64,000 nt of DNA from contig JAKBBV010000002.1 of NCBI GenBank assembly GCA_021808285.1, forward strand, positions 78,880 through 142,879, written 5' to 3'. Positions 26,956 to 35,678 of this stretch are shown here, in pieces. The translations under genes were made by a program, and so were the position numbers. Below the pieces are notes generated by a model. It made no database searches and was not told where the DNA came from. It worked only from the letters and a program-made list of their open reading frames with translations. This stretch comes from Pseudomonadota bacterium (GTDB taxonomy: Bacteria; Pseudomonadota; Alphaproteobacteria; Caulobacterales; Caulobacteraceae). The stretch's first letter is position 1, and every line of letters begins with the position of its first letter.

Positions 26956-27558
26956 ATGAACAGGATCTCTCACGCCATGTCCCGAACCGCCTTCGCCGCC
27001 GCTGGACTTGCGGTGGTCCTCTCCTCGCCGCTTTTGGCGATGGCCCAGGCCGGTCCCGTATCTCAATCGTCAGCCGTCGCCACGCCTGGTTTTGATGGGC
27101 GGGAACAGCGGTTCAAAGCTCTGCACGACATCTTGGGCATCACGCCGGCTGAGGAACCGGCCTTTCAGGCTCTCGCCGCCGCCTCCGAGCCCGATCCATC
27201 TCTCTGGAACGCCCGGCTTAGGGATCTGCGGGCCGAGCACGCCCAGATGGCGACTCTGACCACACCCCAGCGCCTCGACGCCATGGCTAAAATGATGGAC
27301 GCCCGCGAGGCCATGCGTCGCGCCCGCTTCACGAGCATCGCCGAGGCGACCAAGAATCTCTACGCCGAGCTCACGCCTGAACAGAGACGGATCATGGACG
27401 CCCTTCCCGAGCTCCGTCACGGCGGCTGGGACGGACCTGAGCCTCACGGCGACATAAGGAACGGGAGCAGGACGCATGGCGGCGACTGGGGAGGTGAACA
27501 TCCAGCCCCGCCGCTAGGGGCCGGCGATGGCGCTCCGGCGCAGAACAGCGGGCCCTGA
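26956..27558 (+). CDS. Spy/CpxP-like LTxxQ-motif periplasmic protein
   Basis: This 200-residue exported protein has a signal peptide (TAFAAAGLAVVLSSPLLAMA region), two LTxxQ-type motifs (TLTTPQRLD and ELTPEQRRIMD) and long amphipathic helices between them, as in Spy/CpxP chaperone-like proteins. The C-terminal tail is Gly/His/Pro-rich and likely disordered. It probably acts in periplasmic stress or metal response, by family analogy only. Confidence 0.72.
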   Translation: MNRISHAMSRTAFAAAGLAVVLSSPLLAMAQAGPVSQSSAVATPGFDGREQRFKALHDILGITPAEEPAFQALAAASEPDPSLWNARLRDLRAEHAQMATLTTPQRLDAMAKMMDAREAMRRARFTSIAEATKNLYAELTPEQRRIMDALPELRHGGWDGPEPHGDIRNGSRTHGGDWGGEHPAPPLGAGDGAPAQNSGP

Positions 27559-27617
27559 CGACCAAGGTCAAGACGCCCAACGCTTCTCCGGGCGAAGGTC
27601 TCGTCGCGAGGCGAGGG

Positions 27618-27653
27618 GCCCGCCGGTCATCCCTCCCCCCTCGACCGGCGGGC
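27618..27653. terminator. Hairpin between convergent genes
   Basis: A perfect 10-bp inverted repeat (GCCCGCCGGT at 27618-27627 and ACCGGCGGGC at 27644-27653) with a 16-nt C-rich loop lies between the converging Spy-like and prolyl-oligopeptidase genes. It has no clear T tract on either side, so it is a candidate bidirectional terminator. Confidence 0.45.
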
Positions 27654-27680
27654 TGTCCCGCGCCCCGCGGGGGCTGATAC

Positions 27681-29789
27681 TCAGTCCATCAGCTTCTGTG
27701 ACAGATAGACATAGTGTCGGGCCCAGCGTCGGGCCTGCAGGTCGGCGTCGGCGTCCATGGCGTGGCCGCCGAAGGTGTTCTCGTAAAACAGTACGGGATC
27801 GCCCAGCGCTTCCATCTCAGCGGCGAATTTGCGGGCGTGGCCGGGATGAACCCGGTCATCCTCGGTGTTGGTGGTGATATAAGGCTCCGGGTATTTCACC
27901 CCCGGCTTGAGGTTGGTGTAGGCCGAATACCTCGCGATAAAGGCGCGGTCGGCCGGGATGTCCGGGTCCCCGTATTCGGCCATCCACGAGGCGCCGGCCG
28001 AGAGATGGCTGTAGCGCAGCATGTCAATCAGCGGGCTCTCGATCACTGCGGCGCCGAACAGCTCCGGATGCTGCGTGATGGAGACGCTGGTCAAGATGCC
28101 GCCATTGGACCTGGCATAAATGCCCAGGTGAGGGGGCGAGGTGATGTGGCGGGCGATCAGGTCTTCGGCCACCGCGGCGAAATCGTCAAAGGCGCGCTGG
28201 CGGTGCTCGCGCAGGGCCGCCTCGTGCCAGGCCGGACCGAACTCGCCGCCGCCGCGAATATTGGTCAGCACATACGCGCCGCCGCGCTCCAGCCATAGCT
28301 TACCCATTTCGGGGCGATAAGTCGGGGTTTCGGAGAGCTGGAAGCCGCCGTAGCCGAACATCTGCACCGGCGTCGTCCCGTCGAGCCTCATGTCCTTGGG
28401 GCGAACCAGGAAATAGGGGACATGGGTTCCATCCTTGGAAACCGCGAAACGCTGCTCAACCACATCCCCTGAGGCATCGAACTTGGGCGACAGGCCCTTG
28501 ATGCGCGTCGCCGCGCTGGTCGCCGCGTTCACCCGCCAAAGGGCCGTGGGCTCCAGGAAGCTCTCAGAGGTGATGAAGGCGCGGTCAGAGCCGTGGTCGG
28601 CGGCGACCACATGCAAGGTGGATTTGTCCGGAAGGGCCAAGGTCCGGAACCGCCAGCCTCGCGCCCCGGGACGGAAGATTCGGATCTCGCCATCGACGTT
28701 ATCCAGCATCTCGACGATCAGGCGTGAACGGGTCACCGTAGCGCTGACCAGGGCCTGGCGGGCGTCGGGCGCGAAGATGAGCTGTGAGGCGCTCGTGCGC
28801 GGATCGACCGCCGCCAGCGAGCCTTGCGGGATCGCGGCCCCGTGCGCCCCGGCCGCCCACGGCTCGTTCACCTGAACGATGAGCCGTCCGTCAAGATAGC
28901 CGTGCAGCTCGGTTTTGAACGGCAGGTTGAGAGGCGTGAGGGCCCCGTCGCGGTCGAGGCGCAGATAGCGGGTGGAGAAGAAACTCGGACTGCGGCCGAT
29001 CAGCGTCACCGCCACCTTGCCGTCGGCGTCGCGCAGTACACGGGGGAAGACTCGCACATCCGTCGCATCCCCCTTGAACACCACCGGCGCGGTCGAAGGG
29101 TCTTGGCCGCGGCTGACGCGCCGGACCTGCGAGGGATAGCCTGAGGAGGTCAGCGTGCCGGGCCCGAAATCCCCAGCCAGCAGCACAGTGTCTCTGTCGA
29201 GCCAGACCGCATCCTGCTTGGCCCGAGCGAAATGGAATCCGTCCGCGACAAAAGCGCCGGCCTTGACATCGAACTCGCGGATCTCGACGGCATCACCGCC
29301 GCCATAAGAGAGGCGCACGAGGCAGTAGCGATCCTCTGGCGCCAGGCAGGCCGCGCCTTTGAAGAACAGGCTATGCCCATCCGCCTTGGATAGCGCATCG
29401 AGGTCAATGAGGGTGCGCCAGGTGGGGGCCGACCGATCGAATTGGCTAACCGTCGTCTCGCGCCACAAGCCATGCGTGTGGTCGCCATCTTGCCACAGGT
29501 TGTCGACCTCGCCTCCGAGGAAGCCTGGCGTGGGGATGCGGTCCTTGGCTGTGAAGATGGTCAGGGCCTGGCGGCGGAAGACCTCGAATCGGGGGTCGGT
29601 CTCCAGTACCGCGGCGGTCTTGGCGTTCTGCGCCTTGACCCAGGCCATCGCGCGGGCGCCGTGGATGTCCTCCAGCCAGGCGAAGGGATCAGGGGCGCCG
29701 AGCGCGGCCGAGGGGAGGTCGGGAACGGCGGCCAACCCGGGCAGGGCGATCAGGACCGCACCAAGCGCCGCCAGCAAACGTTTCCGCAT
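27681..29789 (-). CDS. Prolyl oligopeptidase family serine peptidase, exported
   Basis: This 702-residue S9 peptidase has a signal peptide (RLLAALGAVLIALPGLAA), an N-terminal beta-propeller and a C-terminal alpha/beta hydrolase domain. The catalytic triad can be placed at Ser in YARSNGGIL, Asp in TNTEDDRVHPGHA and His in FGGHAMDAD. It cleaves peptides after proline. The ATG at 29789 is preferred because the signal peptide begins there; the open frame to 29909 is non-coding-like. Confidence 0.92.
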   Translation of the reverse strand: MRKRLLAALGAVLIALPGLAAVPDLPSAALGAPDPFAWLEDIHGARAMAWVKAQNAKTAAVLETDPRFEVFRRQALTIFTAKDRIPTPGFLGGEVDNLWQDGDHTHGLWRETTVSQFDRSAPTWRTLIDLDALSKADGHSLFFKGAACLAPEDRYCLVRLSYGGGDAVEIREFDVKAGAFVADGFHFARAKQDAVWLDRDTVLLAGDFGPGTLTSSGYPSQVRRVSRGQDPSTAPVVFKGDATDVRVFPRVLRDADGKVAVTLIGRSPSFFSTRYLRLDRDGALTPLNLPFKTELHGYLDGRLIVQVNEPWAAGAHGAAIPQGSLAAVDPRTSASQLIFAPDARQALVSATVTRSRLIVEMLDNVDGEIRIFRPGARGWRFRTLALPDKSTLHVVAADHGSDRAFITSESFLEPTALWRVNAATSAATRIKGLSPKFDASGDVVEQRFAVSKDGTHVPYFLVRPKDMRLDGTTPVQMFGYGGFQLSETPTYRPEMGKLWLERGGAYVLTNIRGGGEFGPAWHEAALREHRQRAFDDFAAVAEDLIARHITSPPHLGIYARSNGGILTSVSITQHPELFGAAVIESPLIDMLRYSHLSAGASWMAEYGDPDIPADRAFIARYSAYTNLKPGVKYPEPYITTNTEDDRVHPGHARKFAAEMEALGDPVLFYENTFGGHAMDADADLQARRWARHYVYLSQKLMD

Positions 29790-29922
29790 CAGACGCACCG
29801 CCCTTTGTGTTCGAACGCGCGCATCAGTAGAGCCTCCGCTGGGAACGCTCAATCGATGCGTTGCACGCTGACGCTGGCATGTGCACAAAGGAGACAGATT
29901 GAGGATCAATGGGGAGGTGGCG

Positions 29923-30462
29923 ATGATGTTTCGGGCTCTGGCGGCGCGGTTTGGCGTGGGTCTGGGGATGGCCCTCCTCCTGGCGACGAGCGCCGGGGCG
30001 GCCCAGGTCGTCGAAGGCTATGGACATGTGACGGCGGTGGATCAACCCGGCGTCCCGCCCGAACCGACCCTCGACTACAAGGTCATCCTGAGCGTCACCA
30101 AGGCGGGGCCGGATGGCGCTCCGGCCATGGGGCTCGATCACGCGGCGCGTCTCGCAAACATCCTTGATCAGTTCCATGTGCCCGCCAATCACCGGAACAT
30201 CGTCGTTATCCTGCATGGCCCGGCGACGCTCGCCGTTCTTAATTCAGTGGGCGTGAAAGCTCACGGCAAGTCCGCCAACCCCGATGCCGAGTTGATCGCG
30301 CGCCTGATCGCTGCGGGCGTGCGCGTCGATGTTTGCGCCCAAGCCATGGCCGGAATGAAGATTACCCGTGATGAACTCCTGCCCGGCATACAGGTGGACG
30401 AATCCGCGCTGACCACGCTCGCGACCCTGGAGCTGAAGGGCTACGTCCCCATCTTTGACTGA
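29923..30462 (+). CDS. DsrE-like periplasmic protein
   Basis: This 179-residue protein has a signal peptide (FGVGLGMALLLATSAGAA) and a DsrE/DsrF-like domain (YKVILSVTK ... NIVVILHGPATLAVL ... VCAQAM) that keeps one cysteine at the position often used for sulfur transfer. The ATG at 29923 follows a GGGGAGGTGG ribosome-binding site; an upstream GTG at 29881 is less likely. Role in periplasmic sulfur or redox handling is only suggested by the family. Confidence 0.78.
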   Translation: MMFRALAARFGVGLGMALLLATSAGAAQVVEGYGHVTAVDQPGVPPEPTLDYKVILSVTKAGPDGAPAMGLDHAARLANILDQFHVPANHRNIVVILHGPATLAVLNSVGVKAHGKSANPDAELIARLIAAGVRVDVCAQAMAGMKITRDELLPGIQVDESALTTLATLELKGYVPIFD

Positions 30463-30998
30463 AGCGGCTTTTCCATCAGGATCAGGGGCACAGGTCCCAA
30501 GGCGGTGGCGGAGTTGACGCGTTCAATCTCGCGATACCCGCAGGCGCGATAGAGAGGTTCACCCGCCAGGGTGGCCATGAGTCGCACGGATTTGTAGCCG
30601 GAGTCGGCGGCCGCGGTCTCGCACAGACCAAGAATCAAGCGTCCCACCCCCTGCCGGGTATAGTCGGGGTCGGTGTACATGGCGCGCACTCTGGCCGGAT
30701 CATGGGCCGGGTCGAGGAGAGTAGCGTCGCGCAAGCTGGTGCTGTGATCTCCTCCATAAAGGGTGGCGCGCCGACTCCAGCCGCCACAACCCGCGATCCG
30801 GCCTGCTCGTTCCACGATGAAATAGGTTTGGTCGGTTATGAGTTGTGTGTCGAGGCCCATGACCAGCCGGCTGGCGGCAATCGCTTCAGAGCTCAGAAAG
30901 CCCTTCTGCAAGGCGTCGATAGACCGGTTCATGATCAAGGCCAGAGCGCCAAGATCCGCCTCCGTCGCCAGGCGGTGGGTGAAGTGGGGCGTGTTCAT
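30441..30998 (-). CDS. GNAT-family N-acetyltransferase
   Basis: This 185-residue GNAT protein has the acetyl-CoA loop YTRQGVGRLILGLCE and the C-terminal LAGEPLYRACGYREIE motif. The ATG at 30998 overlaps the stop of the upstream TPR-sulfotransferase by 4 nt, indicating translational coupling. Its 3' end overlaps the convergent DsrE-like gene by 22 nt. Its substrate is unknown; the coupling suggests it works with, or is regulated with, the sulfotransferase. Confidence 0.85.
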   Translation of the reverse strand: MNTPHFTHRLATEADLGALALIMNRSIDALQKGFLSSEAIAASRLVMGLDTQLITDQTYFIVERAGRIAGCGGWSRRATLYGGDHSTSLRDATLLDPAHDPARVRAMYTDPDYTRQGVGRLILGLCETAAADSGYKSVRLMATLAGEPLYRACGYREIERVNSATALGPVPLILMEKPLQSKMGT

Positions 30999-32974
30999 CC
31001 GCGCCAGGTCTCCAGGACCGGGCCGAGGGCGGTCTTGAGGGGGTCGAGCCAAGCCTCGAAGCGCCGCCATTGGTCGAGGCCATCGCGATAGATCGGACGG
31101 CGCACCTGCTCAGAGCTTACGGTCCGAACTGGCCGCGCCGTATCATGAAATCGAAGGCAAGAGGCTTCGAAGGGGAGGGCAAGACCGTCCAATAGGCGAG
31201 TCACCTCCCGCTCGGTGTCCTCCACGAGGTCCTCATAGATCACCCGGTGGATCCTTCCGGGCGCGACGGTGTCGAAATGGGCCATCAGACTCACATAATC
31301 CCGGTAGTAGAGGCCCAAATCTGTCAAGTCATAGGTGAAGCTCTGGCCTTGGGCGAAGTGCTGCTTAAAGGCTGAAAAGCCGGCGGCCATGGGATGACGC
31401 CGGACATCCACGATGCTCGCCTGGGGCAAGATGGTCAGGATCAGACCCAGGAATCGGAAGTTGTTCGGCATCTTGTCGACAAAGCGTGGTCGATCCGTCC
31501 GCCGGTGCACACGGGTGCGGTCGAGATAGAGCCCCCCGAGTGCGGCGAGGTCGCTTGCCGAAAGCGCGGCGAGAATTTCCGGGTAGGCGCCTTTGTCGCC
31601 CAGAGCGTCGAGACCGTCGGCGATGATGCCCAGGTCCGGTAGCTCCATGACGCCCTCCACGGCGGAATGGCTGGCGAGGATTTGCTCAACCAGGGTTGAG
31701 CCGGAGCGCGGTAGGCCGACGACGAAAATCGGATCTGGCGCGGGGTGGCCAGCCTCTGCTCGCGTAGCGAGAAAGTCGACGGTGAAGAGGGATTTTGCAC
31801 GGTGGACCTGCTCGGTCAGGACGGATGCATCGTACGGGTTGGCGGCGCGTCGCAGCCGCGCACCTTCGCAATAGGCTGACATCGCTCCGGCATCCTCGGC
31901 GCGGTCCTCCAACAGCTTGCCCAGGGCGTAGTGGAAGTGGAGACGGTCGTCATACGCCAGGTCCGATCGCGCCAGTTGAACCCGGATAGCGGCCTCGTCG
32001 GCTTCATCGAGCGCGGCGATCTTGAGATTCGCCAAGCTCCAGTAGGCGTCCCCCAGATCGGGAGCCAGCGCCAGGGCTCGACGATAGGCCGCTACCGCCT
32101 CGGCCTGTCGGCCCACCGTGCGCAGGGCGTGACCGTGGTTGAGCCATAGGCGGGGCTGAAGCGGAAAATCGACCAGCAGCGCCTCGTTAAGGTCGATCAC
32201 CCGGTTGAAGTCGCCGACCAGGGCGAGACTGGCGGACATCAAGTTGCGATAGGCCGGTTCATGCGGGTCAAAGGCAAGCAAGCGTTCGAGGTGCGGGAGA
32301 GCTTCGGGCGCCTTTTGCTGTTCGAACAGGGCCTGAGCCAGGAGAAAGCGAGCGCCGTAGTGGTGAGGGTCGCGGACGAGAAGTCGTGTGAGCGGGGCCT
32401 CAGCCTCTGCAAAGCGGTTCTGGCGCAGGAGGGTCTCGGCCATTAGGCGCAAAGCTTCGGGGTGATCAGGAGTTTTGCGCGTAAGGGCGGTCAGCTCCCG
32501 TTCGGCCGCCGCCAGTCGCCCGTCATAGAGCGCCTCTGCCGCGCCACGCAGGGCGGGGTCTTTGATGCTGGCGCGGCTGAGCTGATCGAAGGCTGCCCGG
32601 GCCCCGGGTTCGTCCCCCTTACGAAAACGCAGATCCCCCAGAGCGCGCCAAGCCTCGGCGAGATCAGTCCGGTGTTCCACGGCCCGTTGCAGGCTTCCTT
32701 CCGCCGCTTCGACGTCTCCGAGCTTTTCCTGGACCAGGCCTAATTCATAAAGGGTAAGCGGCGCCTTCGGGTAGGACCGGGCCAGACCTTCTAGGATCGG
32801 TCGCGCCTCGGTGAGTCGACCTTGCCGACGAAGCGCCGATGCGAGAATGAGGCGAGCCCGCGGGTCCACCGGGGCCTGAGCGAGCGCCGCACGGGCGTCC
32901 CGCTCGGCTTGGGCCGGGTTGGAGCCAAGTCCGTCCGACGCCCGTGCGATGAGGGTCTCGGCATCCGAAGTCAC
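30995..32974 (-). CDS. TPR-repeat sulfotransferase family protein
   Basis: This protein of about 659 residues has an N-terminal half of roughly ten tetratricopeptide repeats (for example ARLILASALRRQGRLTEA and AYWSLANLKIAALDEAD). Its C-terminal sulfotransferase domain has the PAPS 5'-phosphosulfate loop VVGLPRSGSTLVEQIL. The GTG at 32974, preceded by GAGGAAA, is the preferred start; the open frame to an ATG at 33061 adds 29 residues of non-coding-like composition. The gene sits just beyond the puf terminator, where pufC lies in some purple bacteria. The acceptor substrate is unknown. Confidence 0.82.
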   Translation of the reverse strand: MTSDAETLIARASDGLGSNPAQAERDARAALAQAPVDPRARLILASALRRQGRLTEARPILEGLARSYPKAPLTLYELGLVQEKLGDVEAAEGSLQRAVEHRTDLAEAWRALGDLRFRKGDEPGARAAFDQLSRASIKDPALRGAAEALYDGRLAAAERELTALTRKTPDHPEALRLMAETLLRQNRFAEAEAPLTRLLVRDPHHYGARFLLAQALFEQQKAPEALPHLERLLAFDPHEPAYRNLMSASLALVGDFNRVIDLNEALLVDFPLQPRLWLNHGHALRTVGRQAEAVAAYRRALALAPDLGDAYWSLANLKIAALDEADEAAIRVQLARSDLAYDDRLHFHYALGKLLEDRAEDAGAMSAYCEGARLRRAANPYDASVLTEQVHRAKSLFTVDFLATRAEAGHPAPDPIFVVGLPRSGSTLVEQILASHSAVEGVMELPDLGIIADGLDALGDKGAYPEILAALSASDLAALGGLYLDRTRVHRRTDRPRFVDKMPNNFRFLGLILTILPQASIVDVRRHPMAAGFSAFKQHFAQGQSFTYDLTDLGLYYRDYVSLMAHFDTVAPGRIHRVIYEDLVEDTEREVTRLLDGLALPFEASCLRFHDTARPVRTVSSEQVRRPIYRDGLDQWRRFEAWLDPLKTALGPVLETWRG

Positions 32975-33100
32975 GGCCGGTTTCCTCGGAGGACGGGGAA
33001 CAGACTCGAAGATCGATATGGATGCACGGTTCTCGAAGCCTCGACAAAAGCGGCCTCTCACCTCAAACGGGGTCCGCGTCTCGATGGCAAGACAAGATAA

Positions 33101-33131
33101 CGGCGGCGGTCCCTGTAAGGGGCCGCCGCCG
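33101..33131 (-). terminator. puf operon terminator hairpin
   Basis: A 13-bp stem (33101-33113 paired with 33119-33131, one G-U pair) closes a TGTAA loop, 36 bp past the pufM stop. No long T tract follows on the minus strand. It probably ends the puf transcript or protects its 3' end. Confidence 0.65.
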
Positions 33132-33166
33132 CTGAATGCAGCGCTATTGGGCGCCGTGATATTCGC

Positions 33167-34093
33167 TTACATCGAGTAGGCGTAGTGGTGAGCGACGGCG
33201 AAGGCGTGCCAGTCGCTTACGACCGTTCCGGTCAGCAGGATGCCGATCCCGCCGGTCAGGGGGGTCAGGACGGCGAACCACCAGGCCCACCGGTGCACGG
33301 ACTCCATCGTGGCGTTGAATCCCATTGTCCAGCGCCAGAAAAGCGCCGCGCGTTCCAGCGCCGTGCCTCGATCGGTGATTTGCTCCAACTCTCGATCGCC
33401 GCCGTAGCGGCTTACAGCCAGAATCGTCGCCCCGTGCATAGCGAAGAGCAGGGTAGAGCCGTACAGGAAAGCGATAGAGAGGCCGTGGAAGGGGTTGTAG
33501 AACAAGTTCCCATACCGGAGTGAGAAGGCGTTCACCCACTCCAGATGGGGGAAGATTCCGAATGGCACGGCCTCGCTCCATGATCCCATGAGGATGGGCC
33601 GGATAAAGCCCAAGACCAGCATCAGCCAGATGGCTGCCGCGAAGGCCCAGGCGACATGGGTGCCCATGCCCAGGGCCTTCGCCCGGGTGTAGGTCCTGAC
33701 CCACCACAACAGCACAGAGGCGGTCATGAAGAATCCGGCGATCAGCCACCAGCCGCCTTGGGCGAGGGGTGGAAAGAGACTGAGGCCGTACTCTGGCGGC
33801 GGCGGCTGAAGGCCAAGCCAGGGCAATTCGCGGAGAAACTGGCGCGGGTCCCAGCCGACCGAGGCCCACATGTTAAGCCCGATAATCTCAAAGGCGAGGA
33901 ACCCACAGACCAGAGAGGCGACGCCGAGGAAGCCAAGATAGATGGGTCCGATCTGAGCGTTGCCCAGGATGCCCAACCATCTCGAAAAGCTCGGCTTCCC
34001 GTCTCGCGGAAAGCTGTGAGCGGGCAGAGCCACACCCATCTCGGCAGGGCCGCGGATTTGAATCTGGGTGAAGATGTTCTGATAGGACGCCAT
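33167..34093 (-). CDS. pufM: Photosynthetic reaction centre M subunit
   Basis: This 308-residue inner-membrane protein has five transmembrane helices and binds bacteriochlorophyll, bacteriopheophytin, the primary quinone and non-haem iron with PufL. Ligands are at the expected places: His203 (NPFHGLS, special-pair bacteriochlorophyll), His220 (FAMHGAT), Glu235 (DRELEQ) and His267 (ESVHRWAWW) for iron. The ATG at 34093 follows GGGAGGATCACATC, a good ribosome-binding site, and gives the standard length; the open frame extends to 34147 inside pufL. It is the last gene of bchXYZ-pufBALM. No pufC follows. Confidence 0.97.
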   Translation of the reverse strand: MASYQNIFTQIQIRGPAEMGVALPAHSFPRDGKPSFSRWLGILGNAQIGPIYLGFLGVASLVCGFLAFEIIGLNMWASVGWDPRQFLRELPWLGLQPPPPEYGLSLFPPLAQGGWWLIAGFFMTASVLLWWVRTYTRAKALGMGTHVAWAFAAAIWLMLVLGFIRPILMGSWSEAVPFGIFPHLEWVNAFSLRYGNLFYNPFHGLSIAFLYGSTLLFAMHGATILAVSRYGGDRELEQITDRGTALERAALFWRWTMGFNATMESVHRWAWWFAVLTPLTGGIGILLTGTVVSDWHAFAVAHHYAYSM

Positions 34094-34107
34094 GATGTGA
34101 TCCTCCC

Positions 34108-34932
34108 TCAGCCCCAGATCGGCAGGTTGCGCCACCAGTTCCACCATTCGGGCCAGCCCTGGGACCAGACCGGACCGCTCACCACGATGCAGATGGCGCT
34201 GAAGAAGACGGCGGCCAAGGCCAGGAATAGGCCCAGGCGATGAATGCCGAGCGTCCCGACTGAGTAGCCAATGATGTCGCGGAAGAACGTGTCTTCGTGT
34301 TCAGGGGTCTTCATCGCCTCGCCCTTGGCCGGATTGGCCGCCGAAAGGATCAGCGAGCCGTGCAGCGCCAGGGCCAGAGTGGTTGTGAAGAACAGCGACA
34401 CCCCGATCATGTGAAATGGATTGTAATGGAAGTTCACATAGCTGTAGCCGGTGTTGGACACCCATTCGAGATGACTGAAAATGCCATAGGGGAAGGCGTA
34501 GCCCCAGGCCCCCATCAGCACCGGGCGGATGACCTCCAGGGTCACATAAGCGAGGATCGCAAAGCTAAACGCGAAGGGCACGTGCAATCCGATGCCCAGC
34601 TTGCGCGCGATCTCCACCTCACGCAGGGCCCAGGAGCCGAAGGCCCCGATGGCGCAGAGCGTGACCGCTTGCCAAAGTCCGCCCTCGCGGATCGGGGCGA
34701 TCGCCAAGCCGCGGCTAGGGTCGGGGGGATTGATGCTAATGCGCCAAATGTCCCAGGTGGGGCCGATGGCGGCGCCGTAGAGGATCAGGGCTACGCCGAG
34801 CAGCGCAAAAAAGGCCGTCGTCACGCCAAAAAAGCCGACATAGAACGGACCGACCCAAAAATCGAAAAGGTCACCGCCAATCAGCGTGCCCCCTCGAACG
34901 CGATATTTCCGTTCATAGCTTAATAGGGCCAT
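34108..34932 (-). CDS. pufL: Photosynthetic reaction centre L subunit
   Basis: This 274-residue protein has five membrane helices and pairs with PufM to form the type-2 (quinone) reaction centre. His154 (FSHLEW) and His174 (NPFHMIG) are bacteriochlorophyll ligands; His191 (LALHGSL) and His231 (LGIHRLG) bind iron and flank the secondary quinone site. The start is preceded by AGGAGGCGGCCCA. Only 14 nt separate it from pufM, while 156 nt with hairpin potential separate it from pufA upstream, fitting the known processing that raises pufBA over pufLM. Confidence 0.97.
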   Translation of the reverse strand: MALLSYERKYRVRGGTLIGGDLFDFWVGPFYVGFFGVTTAFFALLGVALILYGAAIGPTWDIWRISINPPDPSRGLAIAPIREGGLWQAVTLCAIGAFGSWALREVEIARKLGIGLHVPFAFSFAILAYVTLEVIRPVLMGAWGYAFPYGIFSHLEWVSNTGYSYVNFHYNPFHMIGVSLFFTTTLALALHGSLILSAANPAKGEAMKTPEHEDTFFRDIIGYSVGTLGIHRLGLFLALAAVFFSAICIVVSGPVWSQGWPEWWNWWRNLPIWG

Positions 34933-35021
34933 TGGGCCGCCTCCTGTCGATCCTTATGAGCTCGAGGGCGGCGACGGAGACGCCGTCTCTCGCCACTCGG
35001 CTCCAATGTCGGAGAAATGCA

Positions 35022-35050
35022 GGCCCGACCCACCAAGGTCGGACCGGGCC
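35022..35050 (-). promoter_or_regulatory. pufA-pufL intercistronic hairpin
   Basis: In the 156-nt gap between pufA and pufL the arms CCGACC (35025-35030) and GGTCGG (35037-35042) flank a 6-nt loop, with outer GGC/GCC pairing extending the stem around a bulge. A second small stem (GACGG/CCGTC) lies near 34973-34987. In Rhodobacter such hairpins protect pufBA mRNA from 3' decay and set the antenna to reaction-centre ratio. The same role here is inferred. Confidence 0.5.
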
Positions 35051-35088
35051 CGCATCCCCTTGCGGTGATCGACCGCGTGACGGGTGCG

Positions 35089-35298
35089 CTAACCGACCTG
35101 GGCCGGCGTCGCCGCCGGTGCAGGTGCAGTCAGCATCGCCGTCGCCGCCGCCGTGTGCTTCGCATCCGGACCTTCGATCCAGTTGAAGCGGGACGTGCTG
35201 AGCAGGATGAAATGAATCAACAGCGCCAGCACGAGCAGGAACACGGAGAGAGCGACGAGAACGCGTCGCGGGTCGAACAGAAGCCAAATTCTCCACAT
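35089..35298 (-). CDS. pufA: Light-harvesting 1 (B870) alpha chain
   Basis: This 69-residue single-helix antenna polypeptide begins [20 protein letters not shown]. The bacteriochlorophyll ligand is His29 in [10 protein letters not shown]. The periplasmic tail is Ala/Pro/Thr-rich and about ten residues longer than the Rhodobacter chain. The start follows GAGGAGGGAGATTC. It would form the LH1 ring around the reaction centre with PufB. Confidence 0.95.
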   Translation of the reverse strand: MWRIWLLFDPRRVLVALSVFLLVLALLIHFILLSTSRFNWIEGPDAKHTAAATAMLTAPAPAATPAQVG

Positions 35299-35314
35299 GG
35301 CGAATCTCCCTCCT

Positions 35315-35533
35315 CTAGGCGAAGTGCGAGAGGGCGGCTTGCCCCATCGCCTTCGCTGTGGTGGTCAGCTCCGCATAACCGTGCACGGATGGCAGCCAGG
35401 GCCGCCACTCCCAGACCAGGATGTGCGCGATGATTGCGATTGCCGTGAAGAGCATGAAGCTCCCCATGAAGATCCTGTGGAACTCCTTGGCTTCGGCCTC
35501 TGTCAGGCCGGATAGACTGTCTCGATCTGCCAT
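35315..35533 (-). CDS. pufB: Light-harvesting 1 (B870) beta chain with long C-terminal extension
   Basis: This 72-residue antenna chain has the typical [14 protein letters not shown] start, a membrane helix with ligand His37 ([14 protein letters not shown]) and outer His19. LH1 beta chains normally stop near the WRPW motif (~48 residues); here about 26 more residues follow (from [10 protein letters not shown] to SHFA). The ATG at 35533 has an ideal ribosome-binding site, GGAGGTGAT, 4 nt upstream; the open frame to 35563 is not needed. Confidence 0.94.
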   Translation of the reverse strand: MADRDSLSGLTEAEAKEFHRIFMGSFMLFTAIAIIAHILVWEWRPWLPSVHGYAELTTTAKAMGQAALSHFA

Positions 35534-35537
35534 GTAA

Positions 35538-35678
35538 TCACCTCCAGTCACGCCGAGGCTCACCCCCGAGGAGGATCGCGGTTTCAGCGCTCTTCGTCGC
35601 GACGACCATCATCGTGACTTTGTCCGGGCGCGGCGTTCCGCCGGTCCCGATGGGTTTGGGATCTTGGTCGCGCGTCAT
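35538..35678 (-). CDS. 46-codon ORF between bchZ and pufB (pufQ position)
   Basis: The small frame starts with an ATG that overlaps the bchZ stop as ATGA and ends with a TGA four nucleotides before the pufB ATG, so it fills the gap completely. The product is mostly polar ([14 protein letters not shown] at the start, EPRRDWR at the end) with one weakly hydrophobic stretch and no full membrane helix. PufQ, which occupies this position in Rhodobacter, is about 74 residues with a membrane helix, and I see no similarity. The pufB ribosome-binding site lies within its last codons. It may be a leader peptide, a diverged gene or chance. Confidence 0.35.
   Translation of the reverse strand: MTRDQDPKPIGTGGTPRPDKVTMMVVATKSAETAILLGGEPRRDWR

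Noticed and set aside
33062..33166. Possible pufC start after pufM
   Set aside because: Only a hairpin and the start region of the TPR-sulfotransferase are present; no CxxCH haem motifs follow.
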